From Terfezia claveryi (taxonomy: Eukaryota > Ascomycota > Pezizomycetes > Pezizales > Pezizaceae): 64,000 nucleotides of DNA. The notes below the pieces were generated by a model. It was not told the DNA's origin and ran no database searches. It saw only the letters and a program-made list of their open reading frames with translations. Positions 45,825 through 58,329 of this stretch are shown piece after piece. The position numbers and the translations under genes are program-made. Each line of letters starts with the position of its first letter. Position 1 is the first letter of the stretch. The DNA lies in assembly GCA_015179025.1 (NCBI GenBank), contig WHUX01000029.1, positions 390,943-454,942 of the forward strand, in the 5' to 3' direction.

Positions 45825-48673
45825 GCTGACACTGTCTCAACGCCCAAGGCCTGGAGCCTGAGTGCTATTGATTGTTGTTGGTGAGAGAGGGGATGTTCCG
45901 GATACAGAGAGAAGGATCTTCGAAGGATGAAGCAAACATGTCAGGTGCTATGTATGTTTTTCCAGGCGTCAACGTCAAGTGCAATAGATACAAACAGGAT
46001 AGCACATCACCTCAATTACCGTAACAGCGGAACTATCATGACTGACCAAACAATAATAAATCGGGTACAATAAGCAGAGATAGGCGCTCTATGTGCCGGT
46101 GATCTCATCGCTGTGAACGCAGCTGCGAACGCGCGTAGGTAGATATCTCTTTTCTAGAATGTTTGAGGAGGGTTGTGTAGGAATATACAGTAAACTCGAA
46201 AGTAAGACCCTGGTCCTAAAAGGGGACGTTCAGGGCGTTGTTGATGTCTCATGATCAGAGTAGGTCTTGGGTCTCACGAGCTTGTACGATATGTGAATTT
46301 AGACCATTGGCTATAACGGAGTATCGCTGCGTGGGGCTGCAATTTTATATGTACTTGAAATTTACAAGGGAGCAAGACGGCAGAAACTTATGAAGTATTG
46401 CCACGAGATCAATGAAGTACCACAAATTTGAATCGCAAAGGAAGTGGGCATGCGTATCGGCAGGCCAGCGCCTATCCAATGTAAACCAGAACACTATGCA
46501 AAATTCAAGCCCAAAAGGTTGCTAGGTAAATTTGTACCACGAAAGGCGAAAGACAAGGGCGATTCGTCCCATTCTGACGCCGCATGCAAACCCACTCCAA
46601 GTTTCGCGCCTAGGACGTCCCCCCACCCCTGGTCAAAGCCAATCGGTATTCAGTCGAGTGAAGAAGGTCAGCACATGTTGACCATCTTGACTTGCTAGGG
46701 GAACGGCATGTCAAGATCGGCACTTCAGATATTTAAGCTCGAGCACCAGCACCAGAGTCTGCTGGTACAATTGCCTGAACCTTAATAACTATCTCCTCGT
46801 TATAATTAGATCCTGTTGTGTGACTTCTCATTCATACTGTACATCCCAAATAATGTTGATCCGACTCATTATAATACCGATGTGACTAGGAAATTGACAG
46901 CCAGGTCACGAAAAGAGGTGAACCTTTGTAGTTGATGAAACAAGACCGATCTGGTTGAGAGTTTCTAGAAAGTCTAGAGAATATACATATAGTGCGTGGG
47001 GGAAAGTCATTATAATATCTTATATCTGGTGAGGCATACTGTAGTTTGATCGATGCACAAAAAAGGGTGCATAAGTGTTGAGGAGTGCAATTGTTTTAAT
47101 TCAGAGCTACCTGGGAGCAGCTATGTAATAAATTTCTTGTCATGATCTGTGGTACTACTATACATCAGCCATCGAGATGAGATGGTGATTCAATTTATTT
47201 TGAAATGAAAGTTGCGTGCTAATCACACTGTGACCCTAATTGCAATTTTCACATAACTTGAATATTACATGAATAAACCATAACTCCTACAAAGGAAAAT
47301 ACAGATGAACTGAATACCGCGATTGGGTAATATGTTCTTGCTGTGGGAGGAGTACTGCGGGAAATTGAACGTCTACCCCAATTTATTGTCAGATCCTTGA
47401 ATCCACCCGCAATCCTGGGTGGCTTGTCATGGCTCTTGGTGGGATCGTGGACTTATTGTATTGTTTGGATTGAGTTTTTGCATTTCACTTTATAGGGTAC
47501 ATTTTTTTCCCAAATGATAGTGACTGACTACCTCTATACTTTATATTTTCTCTACTCCTCTTCATAGCCAAATTCTGACTCACCATTTCAAATGTCATGT
47601 CTAGGCCTGTGACTAGTTCAGCCTTTGAAACCTCGGAATTAATATTCGAAATGTGGCCTGTGCTTGAAAATTAGTTAAATCTAAGCCCAGGAGAGCAAGT
47701 TCAATCCCAAATATCTACAAACACATATTAAGCTGTGGGAGGAACGAGTGGGAGAAAGAGTTTGGCGAGTAGATTGGAAGAAGCAACGGACGCTATCAAA
47801 AGGATGGCGGATACACTCTCTGATCAACGTGCTCCGGTTGGTCCTCAACTTGAGGGCTCTGTGTGAGAGAAGTTTTTGCTTATTCTCTTGAATACCCTGA
47901 TTGGAATTTGTTTATTCAATAGCTCTAATCGAGTACATCAAATTCCCTAATACACTTCTAACAAGGATTAAGAATACCATTCATAGAGCTAGAGGCCCTA
48001 CACGTCGTTAGCTACCTACTTACACTGCTAATTTGCAGCGAAACACGTAAGAATCGGGTGCAACTTACTCTTTGTAATAATTGACTCGAAAGTATGCCAT
48101 AATAACTAAGTACAAACTATTTGAAATAAATCAATCCAAGGAACGTTGTTGTTAAAATCATGAATTTCCATTGTGCATCTCTTGGGTAGGGCTTGCGTTC
48201 AAGGAGGATTTCACGGAGGTTAGGGAGACAATCCAAGAGAAACTGAGATAAATATTTCTGACAGACCTGGACTCGAAAACTACATTCTTGTGGTCTATCT
48301 CTAGAAATACATACTGATAAGAAGCTATGTATAAAATATCAATTCTTTCATTCTATTTTGGTTGTTTCTACAGCAAGTAATTCAGGGTAAACCAACAGTT
48401 TTTTGGTGATTTATGACCTAAGCTTTAGTGGTTAGTGATTGGTGGAGGTTGATAATACAGAGTTACAGTATCCTCCCCCCTATCATCAGATGTTGGTAAT
48501 CTCTAGGAATAATATCATCACATGAACCATCCTCCTTAATAAGGTCACGAACACTCTTGCTTCTACCAGCTTATATCGACTCGCTTTTTTATAGAAAAAA
48601 CATTATATTGATTCGCATTGCTTTACTATGAATGGTGGTGATTGATCGCGCCTCAACACAAGCCGACAATAGT
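45825..48673. other. AT-rich spacer
   Basis: An ATG frame at 46450-46698 (82 codons, basic) is the only notable open frame and is unsupported. 46750-48670 is AT-rich with no recognisable content. The last bases before the Copia derivative are its target site ATAAT (48674-48678). Confidence 0.4.
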
Positions 48674-48678
48674 ATAAT

Positions 48679-48838
48679 TGAAAGGACATAAACAACACTA
48701 CCTAGCCAGGAACTACTGTATTAGATAGTTTGGATGAAGCTAGTCTAGTGGGTCCGTAAGGTTAAAACCTTCAGACCCGACCATTCCCGAGCATGATCAT
48801 GATGAGAATACATCAGATCTTCCAGCAGTATTCTTCTA
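48679..48838 (+). repeat. Copia derivative 5' LTR
   Basis: 160 bp, TGAAAGGACATAAACAAC to CAGTATTCTTCTA. The right copy at 50705-50864 has the same length. Confidence 0.92.
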
Positions 48839-48849
48839 GGTTATGATCC
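48839..48849 (+). promoter_or_regulatory. half-tRNA iMet primer-binding site
   Basis: GGTTATGATCC directly abuts the LTR and differs at one base from the complement of the initiator-Met anticodon arm. Confidence 0.65.
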
Positions 48850-48908
48850 GGTAACGCTTGATCTTCATATCTACATCTTCATTTTTTTCCAGACCACTTC
48901 ACTGCAAG

Positions 48909-50366
48909 ATGCCTAACTCAAATGGAGTCGACGTTACGAAAATCATCAAACTCAACGGAACAAACTACCAGGATTGGGCTGATGATATGCGTTCTTTGTT
49001 CATTTTAAGGGATCTCTGGGACACCATGCATGACGATATCCCACCTATAGTTCAAGTTCAAGAGAGAGTCATATAGAATAAACGACAACAGCATGCTCAT
49101 TCTTTGATTCATTTATCCTGTGAACGTGACCAAGCTCGTTTATGTGCTAATGCGAGAACAGGTATTCAGGCATGGGAAATCCTTTCAGCGAGATATGCCT
49201 CGAATGACGTCACAAATGTTATGAGACTAGAAGAGGCATTCGGACAAGCATGAAAGTCCAGGCAACAAACTATGGAGCAGTGGATAGGTCAAGTATCTGC
49301 ACTAGCTACTCAACTAATCAGTGTAGGTGTAGAAGTACCGGACAACAGGATAGCCCATAGAATTTTGAACGGTCTGGGAGAAGAGTTTATGAACCTAAAA
49401 CACTCGTTACGTGCAAGAAGCGGACTATTAACTGTTGATGTGGTATCTCAACAACTATTGGCAGCAGAAAACGACTACAAGATGTTGTCCAATACACAAG
49501 TCCAAAATATCCAACAGGTTATTACTACTGGAGGAGGAAGCGTCAATACTACAAGCTATCAAGTAGCTTCAAGACAAATCACCTCTGGATCAATGCACGG
49601 ACCAATGGCCATAGCTATGTCTAACACAACTACACCATCCTACTGCACTATACCTTCCTGCCACTGTGGAAGTACCAACGTTATTACTACCCCAACAAAC
49701 CAAGGCCCTCAACGTACTAATAACACTCATAACTGGAGAATGGAACCTTATGCAAGACGAACTACAGGACCAGCATGTGAAATATGCGCAAACTATGGTT
49801 ACAGTGAAGAAATTTGCTGGATAAGAAATGTCTTTACCGATGCTGAACTACAACTACCAATCCCAATCGAACTACAAGGGGACAATATAAACGCAAATGC
49901 ACTAGCCAACGGCATATCCACCAACAATCGCACACGTCATATTGACATTCGACAGAGATTCGTTACTGAAAAGGCAATGGAGGGACTTATCAAAGTAGTA
50001 TGGGTATCTACAGACATGCAAACAGCAGATATCTTTACAAAACCATTAGCAAGAGATGTCTTCCTCAAACATGCAAAAAACCTTGGGCTTCGATTCGAAA
50101 ACCACCAATGCTTACTATGCCTATCCACTTTTGCTAGCAACAACAACCTACACAAACATATACGGCTTTCTCACGCACAAGGTAATAATTCACTTGCTAA
50201 TTCCCTATACATACCCTCAACTACTATTATACACTATTACTATAAGACTACTATACCCTTAACTACTATTATACACTACAACTATAAGACTACTATACCC
50301 TTAACTACTATTATACACGATTACTATAAGACTACTATTACTACTACTACACACTATTATACCTGA
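48909..50366 (+). pseudogene. Copia gag fused to pol C-terminus, two stops
   Basis: From ATG 48909 one frame runs to 50366 with only two stops, TAG at 49074 and TGA at 49251. The N-terminus (IIKLNGTNYQDWADDMRSL) and middle match UBN2/copia gag. A zinc-knuckle relic CEICANYGYSEEIC has Tyr where His is expected. After the internal deletion comes the conserved Copia pol tail (RHIDIRQRFVTEKAMEGLI, then TADIFTKPLARDVF). Next is a C2H2 finger at 50109-50174 (C-x2-C-x12-H-x4-H), then an encoded repeat of TTIIHYYYKTTIPL units. The stop changes look like transitions. Confidence 0.85.
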
Positions 50367-50370
50367 CTTC
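50218..50370 (+). repeat. ~44-bp tandem repeat in the Copia derivative
   Basis: About three units of ACTACTATTATACACTATTA... with ACTATAAGACTACTATACCC, in frame with the ORF, degenerating into ACT triplets. Confidence 0.85.
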
Positions 50371-50609
50371 TTGAAGACTACTGCAAATACTACTACTATT
50401 ACATTTGGAATTACTACTCACAAATATTATACAGATCCTCAAATGAAAAGAATGCGAACAGAAACATGAATGCCAGTTCAGGGGGAGGTGAACAGATGAA
50501 GAGATACCATAGCCGATTGAGAGCTTAATTGTTTTAATTGTCTCATTATTGTTGTACTTATTATTTCCTTTCTTTGTCTTTATCGTTTATTCTTTACTAT
50601 AGTGATAGT

Positions 50610-50704
50610 GTGTTTGGGGGGAGGAATCGTTTAATTTTACTATGGGGGTAATGTTGGGGGGAGGTATTGTTTATTTTTACTATGGTGGTAGTGTTGGGGG
50701 GAGG
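50610..50704 (+). repeat. triplicated polypurine-tract unit
   Basis: Three GGGGGGAGG tracts at about 50616, 50655 and 50694, separated by similar ~40-bp spacers (TTTAATTTTACTATGG...). Only the last abuts the LTR. Confidence 0.85.
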
Positions 50705-50864
50705 TGAAAGGACATAAACAACACTACCTAGCCAGGAACTACTGTATTAGATAGTTTGGATGAAGCTAGTCTAGTGGGTCCGTAAGGTTAAAACCTTCAG
50801 ACCCGACCATTCCCGAGCATGATCATGACGAGAATACATCAGATCTTCCAGCAGTATTCTTCTA
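50705..50864 (+). repeat. Copia derivative 3' LTR
   Basis: 160 bp; see the 5' LTR. Followed by the target duplication ATAAT. Confidence 0.92.
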
Positions 50865-50869
50865 ATAAT

Positions 50870-53800
50870 GGCGCGCAAGTTCTAAAAAAACTCCAATACA
50901 CCTCAATACATCATCATCACCTCATCACCTCACTTAACTTCCGCCGGTAGCTCGATTCGATTATTCTTCCTACGGTCAATCAACAGAGATATGTAGTATA
51001 ATTATTACACGTAGACGAGCCATTGCATTCCTGGCTCGTGATATCGCACATGTTTCAAAAGATTAAATATACAGTAGGATAGTTGTAAGTACATTGGAAC
51101 CTTCGTTCATGATTGGTGATGGTGATGTACTGACATGTATGTGATGGCTTAGGCCTGGTCATGCCAACACGAACCGAGCTTGAGGGCCTATAAATCATCT
51201 CCAACCACACAGCGTGATACTAACCCAACTATGATAAATAAAAGGCACCAGAAAGAACTAGGAGCGAGCCTAGAACAAAGCCGCTACTAGACAGCACTGT
51301 CTTATAGTTATCGAGCATTAAAATCAAAACCGAGGCCTACATACATGGAGAAAGCTTCATGTGGACGGAGAAACAGCTTATACGTAAGTCTCAGATGTTC
51401 GGTTACGCGCTACACGTTTGTTTTTGTTTTGTTTTTTTTGTTTTTTCCTCCATATTTTCTAGTACTTATCTTCATATATTTTTATCCAATCAACAAAAAA
51501 AAGGTTGTCCCCACTTTAGACGCCTCTTGCACACAACCCTCAAAGCTCTTGAGTGATACCACTCCTTTTCTCGTTCTTTAGTATGAAGGTTCAGTCGTAG
51601 GAAAGTTGGGTATATGGTTGTAAGTTGGGCTGTGTAAGTTGATCGAGCTTGGGTGAGAGATGTCAATTATGAGCCTGCTTTTTGCAGTTTGACGATCCAG
51701 ACAAACTTGTGTGCGGGCGAGCTGAATTAGAGATGCTCTGGAACCGAGACCGTCAGCCTGACAATGTGAGACGTTCAACCGCTCCCCACTTTCAGGGGGA
51801 ATCCCTTTGGCAAGAGTTTGGTTACCAGAATTCCCCGGTCTCTGATTTGGGCAGCAAGGACGCGAAGTGAAGCCTCCTCGGCGACACCCTCTGCAGCTAC
51901 GAGAGGCTTGTGCCAACCAGATAGGTAGTTCTAAATGACATCTTTTTCCAAACACACCATACTGGGGCAAGCCCATTGATCTTTCTGAATCACAAACTCT
52001 CTTCCAGGGTCCGCCAGGCTAGGGACAACATCATTGAAAGCTCCCATGGAATTCAAAAACGATATATTTAATGCTCGTTGATGCTGTTACCAGAAATATC
52101 AGTACTTGCGTCAGGTAACGACTGTCAATGCTTTCCAAACTGTGGATGACATTCAAAGTTACAACCGTACTCCAATAAATAGGTTAGCCTTATGGGCTAC
52201 TCGTGCTGCAGTAAGCACAGCTGGATCTCCCCAGCACCATTGTCAACTTGCACACATGCGCATCGTGGTATATGTCTCTGCACCTAGTCAAGGTCAGTAA
52301 ACAAGCCCAACACCTGGTTGTTGTTCCTAGGCCATCGACAATAAGGGTGTCCACTCCGAGAGGATCCAATCTGGCCTCGAGACTGGACGGTTATCTCCTG
52401 AAGCCTCAGTTGATTTCCCTGCACGAGGCTGAGGCTGTTCATGCATGCTTCCAATGCAAAACGAGGCATGCAACTTAATAGAGTGTGTTCAAATCGAGGT
52501 CACTGCTGTGGGAACGTCAGTATGCACCACAATCAATGACTTCTGGCTCAGCCCCAGTCACGACTACACAAATCGGTGGATGAGCCGTGATTTCTCCAGG
52601 TCTAGGTAAAATACACACCAGCATTCAGGCGATTTTGCCAGGCTAGCTGACAGTCGTCTTTCGGGCTTGTCCTTCTATAATGGCATATTGGATGCAATTG
52701 CATGCAATAATCCCTATCAAATCAACCCCTGCATTTCTCCCTAGATGTTATGTACCATACATCTACATTATAATTCCAGAATTTGGGCCTACTTGGTGAC
52801 ATATAGGATGCAATTGCATGCAATCATCTCTACAAAATTAAACCTTTGCATTTGCCCCTAGATCCTTTGAGCAGTTATGCACCATACATCTACAATATAA
52901 TCCCAAAATTTGGCCTACTTGGTGTTTCAGAAACCAGGATTTGAATATTTCCTATTTGCAAGAATCTGAGCGATTTTGTTATCAGCAGCATACAAAGAAA
53001 GGCCAATTATAGTGCCATTGTTACAGAGCTCTGTAGTAATGCCATTCTTGTTGCTAAAGCACAAGTGAAAAAAATTACTTTGCTACACCTTTTCATCCTT
53101 GAATGATTTTTGGCTGTTAGGCAGCTGGTACTACAAGAATTTGGATTTTACCCTCAACCCAATGGTGTTGACATCTTGCCTTGAATATTGTAGATTGGAG
53201 TATCATAGGCCTAATGGCACAAGGCACTGATCCATTCAGCTGCTAAATTCAAAATAGTCTGTGTTCAGATGACAGCGCTTCAGCATTGTCTCCCATCATA
53301 AACATCTACTATCATAATAGCCACAATCTCGACAATGTCGGCAGAATCCATCAATGCTCAATCATAACCATCAGAAAATTGCAGTAAACTTATATTCCGC
53401 TCTCAGTAAGACGGATAACGTTGCAGTACCCTACAGTACTGCAATTTGGGGATTGATGAAACAGAAACCTTTGCAACCGATATATTTGACACACCCTTCA
53501 TTCACTTTAGAGCTTAATTAACACGCACAAAACAGTATCCTTCATTTAGCTTTGAATAATCCCACATTACGCGTGCTAACATCATGGGTATTTGAACACT
53601 TGCCCATTTTTTACGCCGTTGAATTTCTAGGCCGGGGAGAGCCTTAATTACCCATAGCAATTACCAAGCAAATTCTTCACTACGTAATACTCTACCACTT
53701 CTACAAACGGCATTATAAGCGATACGTCAGAGGTTCGTATTTACGGTTCTGGTAATCCTATCCACCAATAACGCGCATGGTAGTAAACAATACACCAATC

Positions 53801-54695
53801 CCTGATATTGCTGAATCGTTCAAGTACACGAACCATCTATTCATGCCGTTGGCGAGGCTCGCGTCTTACAGTCAAACCTTTGTCATTGGATATGTTTTGG
53901 ATGGGTAAGAACTATCCAATAATGGAAGATATCTATTTCCTGACGTCAGGGATTTGGTGCGAGAATATCCAGGGGATCTAGTGGGGGCTTCGACTGTCGT
54001 CTCACTTTGTGTGTCAAAGCCCTATCTTCATTGTCCTTTCACATCCGGCACCATGGTTACTTTCTGTAATGTCCTGCACGCCTTGTGTTTAGTATTCAGT
54101 TACTCATATCTAGTGTCTCATATCCAGCATCTTGTCACTGCATTTAGGATCTTATAACATCAACGTTGCTTAGCTGAGGGATTTGAATTCGAGCACGACG
54201 GGAGGACACCTGGGGGAGTGCCTAATTTTTCTAACGCATTGTTTTTCAATGACAAATATTAAGAGAAGGAGCGAGATATCTTGTACCTGATTAAATTCAC
54301 ATGTCCCTCCGGCTTCCAGGTGGATAACTATACCTCCCCCACACGAAGTATTAAGTCCATAAATAAAATATAACAGCCGGAGAAATTCTTGGTATTAACA
54401 GTGGCTAATGCCATAAGTACAGGCCATTCCCAACAAGGAAGTGACTTCCCAGTTAGAATTCTCACCACCGTTTCCACCTCCTCACAGCTATCTAGTTACA
54501 GTGACGTGTGAATCTGAATACCAGTTTTCGCCAAAAGTGCGCCACTTTGAGGCGAAACCGCCATCAATGACATTATGATGCAATCCTTAAATCACCAATG
54601 ACGCCCGCAAAAAAAGTGGCACGAAACGATACAGCCATATCAAGGCACTGGGTCACTTGTTCACAGGTCGTAATCCTCAGGAAGGCATATAAACA
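50870..54695. other. AT-rich spacer with decayed sequence
   Basis: Frames around 51578-51976 and 52106-52478 lie in a GC-richer patch but break repeatedly and resemble nothing I can name; they may be old transposon debris. 52681-52925 is a diverged tandem duplication. 54000-54150 holds an open frame without support. The bases before 54696 are the promoter of the dehydrogenase gene. Confidence 0.4.
52681..52925 (+). repeat. diverged ~120-bp tandem duplication
   Basis: Two units, each containing GGATGCAATTGCATGCAAT (with a TTGCATGCAA palindrome) and ACCATACATCTACA, and ending TTTGGGCCTACTTGGTG or a close variant. Confidence 0.8.
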
Positions 54696-55976
54696 ATGAA
54701 TTTCCATTCTACTTTCTTTTTTCGCACATCAAAACCTTTTCTTCAGGGATTCGTCCGCACAGCAGCACTACACACCTCACGAAAGACACATTTACCGTCC
54801 CCAAAGCCTCCTAGTTTCTATATTGCTAGAAATATGTCGACTGCAACAGAAAGTGGAGAGTTCACTGCTAATATCCCGCCGCAGCGTCAGGAGTTGCCTG
54901 GGTGAGTGGATACAAAGCATGGTAGGGTATGAGTATATTCTAGAGGCTAATTATAATAAAATGAGTAGACTTGAGAAGAAGATGAAACCACCCTCTGAAC
55001 CGTCAAGGCTCGAGGCGGGAAGTGGATTGAAGGAGTACAAAGGGACTGGTAAGCTGAAGGATAAGAAGGTGATTATTACGGGCGGAGAGTAAGTATTTCA
55101 AAATCCAGAAGGGAAGGAAAAGACGCTAATTAATCCCCCCAAGTTCCGGAATTGGGCGTGCTGTGGCTGTTCTCATGGCCCGTGAAGGTGCCGACATTAC
55201 CATCGTCCACCTCCCCGAAGAGCAAGTCGATGCAAATGACACCAAAAATATGGTGGAGAACGAAGGTCAACAATGTCTCTGCCTAGCCTATGATTTGATG
55301 AACTACACAAACTGCAAGATTGTGGTGGATGAGCATATCCAAAAATATGGACGTATCGATGTTTTGGTCAACAATGCCAGCAAACAAACGCAGTGCGAGA
55401 ACTTCGAGGATATCGATTTAGGTATGTTCACACAATTGGGAATGACTTCATAAACTCTATAGTATGGCATTAACGCTTTCAAGATATGGTGGAATCCACC
55501 TTCAAATCAAATATCCTGCAAATGTTCGCTCTAACCAAGTATTCCATTCCTCACATGCCTCACGGCTCCAGTATAATTAACAATTCTTCCATCGTTGCCT
55601 TCCGAGGGTCTCGTACGCTCATCGACTACTCGTCCACGAAGGGAGCAATTGTATCTTTCACCCGCTCACTGTCAAAAAACATCTTACATAAAGGAATCCG
55701 TGTGAATGCAGTTGCACCAGGGCCGGTGCATACCCCACTGCAGCCGGCCAGTAGATCTGAGGAGGAGATGGAGGGGTTCGGAAAGGAAAGTATGCTGGGG
55801 AGGCCTGGTCAGCCAAGTGAAATTGCGCCTAGTTTTGTGTTTTTGGCGAGTGCGGAGGCGGCGCTCTATGTGGGACAGACCTTGCACCCGTATCCATTGG
55901 GGTGAGTAATTCTCAAATCTCCGTCGATACTCTGGAGGATGGACTGACCGCTCATTGATCGCTTAATAGTGATTAA
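54696..55976 (+). CDS. short-chain dehydrogenase/reductase (SDR), five exons
   Basis: Exons 54696-54901, 54969-55088, 55144-55421, 55484-55901 and 55970-55976, total 342 aa. The last exon is only 7 nt and completes HPYPLGD plus stop, matching the end usual in this subgroup. Introns are 55-68 nt with GTGAGT, GTAAGT and GTATGT donors. The N-terminus (FFFRTSKPFLQGFVRT) could be a mitochondrial presequence, with a second ATG (MSTATESGE) in frame near residue 47. The Rossmann motif TGGDSGIG is at 106-113, with NNAS, then N211, Ser236/237, Y250 and K254 (YSSTK) as the catalytic set. The family reduces or oxidises carbonyl/hydroxyl groups with NAD(P)(H). The LEKKMKP and LKEYKGTGKL lead-in is typical of stress-type SDRs related to bacterial YghA/YdaD. 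Substrate unknown. Confidence 0.9.
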
Positions 55977-57488
55977 AAAATTCCAGGATGCCAGGCTTGA
56001 CACCTGGCTTGCTTTCTCAAGGTTGGAGAAGACTGATATAATTAAAAAAAATATAATTGGAGAGTGGCTGTGTAATGCAAATTATTTTCTGTGAAACAAG
56101 AGAAATGCAAACTATTTTCAGGGTAACTAGCCTTGAAAGGTACTTTCTATATTTAGTTTTCTCGTACTTCATTTCATGATGGCCTGACGCACCTGAACCC
56201 ACAATGGTAATTCCCGCCTAAATTTCCTAATGTTCTCCCTCATAATACAGTAGTGAAGACATACCCCGGCCAGGCATTTGGTAGCCCTGCACTGGGTAGT
56301 AAATGACGTTGACACCAGGGTCATTAGAAGAGTATCCACCTATAGGTGGGTTTTTTCGCTTCCTACACTGGTGGTACTGATTTGGGGGCAGGTAACGTAA
56401 CGTTGAGCTATCTCAAATTCATCAGTAAGAGGAACCCCGATAGGGTGGGGGGAGTTTGCGCCAAGCATCGAATGGATAGCAATATGCTGAGTGTGTGAAC
56501 GGTGATTTCCAGTCAGCATTCCCCAATACCTCATGGCCAACGATGTGGGGAGTTATGAATATTCTTCACATACAATTGGTTATTCGGCCATGTTGTTTGT
56601 ACTCGGTCCAATAAGGTAAACCTTAACCATCCACTTGACTCGTCAAAGATTGTAGCAATGCTAGGTGCCTTAGCCATATAGACAAGCACTGGTCCAGGAT
56701 GGCTTCGTCCATAGCGAAGCCAACGTGGCCGTTGAAGAATAAGTAACCATTGTCTCCAGTACCAGCGTTGCAGCGGATGTCAACGGAGGTGGTGCCGGCG
56801 GGGGAGTAGGAGTTGCTGTTGCTGTGGACTTATTGGTAAACCAGTGCTATAACGGTTATACATCAACACATCAACACAATTTGAATATAGTATCCATATA
56901 CAGTTAGATGGCAATGAATTTGGTACCCCCCTTGCACGGCTATGTAGAAATGTATCTCACAACCCCAGCTAACGCGAGTACGAAAGTGTAGAAACAGAGG
57001 TTTTGCAAGTTCCAATTGACATCGCTTCTAAGTTATTATCAACGTGCAACAACATACGATGGCAGAAGACATGCTCATGTGGGCAATGTTTGATGACTGG
57101 GCTCCTCCTGCGATGACAATGATCACAAGAAACCTCTATATCGAGCTCCAATCACATATGAAGAGGAAGGAGCGGTCATGATATATCGTTTAGAAAAATG
57201 TTTGTATAGGATGTTTACGAGCTTGATGTGATGTTTGAATTCGTTACCCGTAAGGTCATTCTGATACCACGTATGTACAGAGCCTAACCGTCGTCAAATG
57301 TTTTTAAGAGCCTTTATAGATATCCAGGTTCACCTTTTTATCCCTATCAGTCTAATTGATGCATGCTGCATGCAAGCTGCACACCTGGTCTGAATAGAGG
57401 GATTTTACCACTTTGTACGCGCTAGCATTAGTAGTACCAAATTACCCATGAATCTGACCGGGTAAGAAAAGTGGTTTTCACAACCCGG
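55977..57488. other. intergenic with a gene fragment
   Basis: Mostly AT-rich. 56676-56835 on the minus strand is a GC-rich, coding-like island (see separate entry). Nothing else is supported. Confidence 0.4.
56676..56835 (-). pseudogene. exon fragment of a probable small secreted protein
   Basis: On the minus strand a run of C-ending codons encodes SVDIRCNAGTGDNGYLFFN followed by GHVGFAMDEAILDQC. It is preceded by TCCACAG, a possible acceptor. Gly/Asn/Cys-rich composition recalls secreted fungal proteins, but I find no start, no second exon and no family name. Confidence 0.3.
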
Positions 57489-57490
57489 TA

Positions 57491-58259
57491 CAGATGAACC
57501 TCATTACAAGCATACCTAATACAAGCATATATTCGTTACAAGCATACCTCAAGTGTTCCCCATAGTAAATAAGCATATTTTCATTACAAGAATATTCTTA
57601 TTTTTTTGGCTTAGTCACCATACATATGCTTGTAATAAGAGTTGCGCGTTACTCAATTAGGTATGCTTGTTACTTAATTAGGTATGCTTATCGATAACAA
57701 ATAAGCCCGCACAACAGAGCACGCACAACTCCATAGATTACAAGTCCCACACGCAAGCGAATACTTACAGATTACCGAGTGTATCTCTAAACCTAAAGTC
57801 CACATGGCGACATATCAAACGCTGGTTTGAATCACACCTCCTCATCTACACCTTGTGCAGCCCTAGCCCACATCGAAAGATTGCTCCTCTTCTCACTTCA
57901 AACTGAACCTACAGGCAATAGTACTGAGCTATAACATGCCTCCACCATGAGAAAAGCGCATTGAGCTTCTGAATCTTCAACACAGGCGTCACCATGCTCA
58001 GCGCAGGATTACTGATTTCCTGGGTCATTCTGCATCCGGAACCTCCATCCTCTTCCTGATCTCTCCTATTATTTCTATGTATCTAGTACCCATAGTCTTA
58101 TTTCGCATGTTTTCTAGTACTCAGTCTTTTTCCGTACCTCTTCTTAAGCCCGCGCTACCTTCTTTCCATATGTAATTATTTTCCCTTAATATAAGAATAT
58201 ATTCGTTACAAGCATACCTCACCTGGCCCCGGCGATATGCTTGTAATGAGGTTCATCTG
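57491..58259. mobile_element. Tc1/mariner (pogo-like) MITE
   Basis: Perfect inverted ends: CAGATGAACCTCATTACAAG at 57491-57510, continuing CATA to 57514, is inverted at 58236-58259. TA dinucleotides flank both ends (57489-57490 and 58260-58261), the target duplication of Tc1/mariner elements. The CAG...ACCTC start matches pogo/Fot1-type termini. The subterminal region repeats TTACAAGCATACCT several times. The 769 bp hold no transposase ORF. Confidence 0.88.
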
Positions 58260-58329
58260 TATACAGAATAACATTTTAGTCATCACGACAACTCAACGTC
58301 GAAGATGAGCTGGTAGTACTGCCTGGGCT

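Larger units (their letters stand above)
48679..50864 (+). mobile_element. internally deleted Copia derivative with intact ends
   Basis: 2186 bp. 160-bp LTRs at 48679-48838 and 50705-50864 differ at one base (GATGAGAA vs GACGAGAA). The target-site duplication ATAAT is at 48674-48678 and 50865-50869. A primer site GGTTATGATCC follows the left LTR and a polypurine tract TTGGGGGGAGG precedes the right one. Inside, gag-like sequence is joined to the extreme C-terminus of a Copia RNase H region, so protease, integrase and RT are missing. Matching LTRs and a clean target duplication indicate recent insertion, presumably mobilised in trans. Confidence 0.9.

Noticed and set aside
51578..51976. 132-codon minus-strand frame considered as a gene
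   Set aside because: No ATG context, no domain, no splice sites, and an equally open plus strand.
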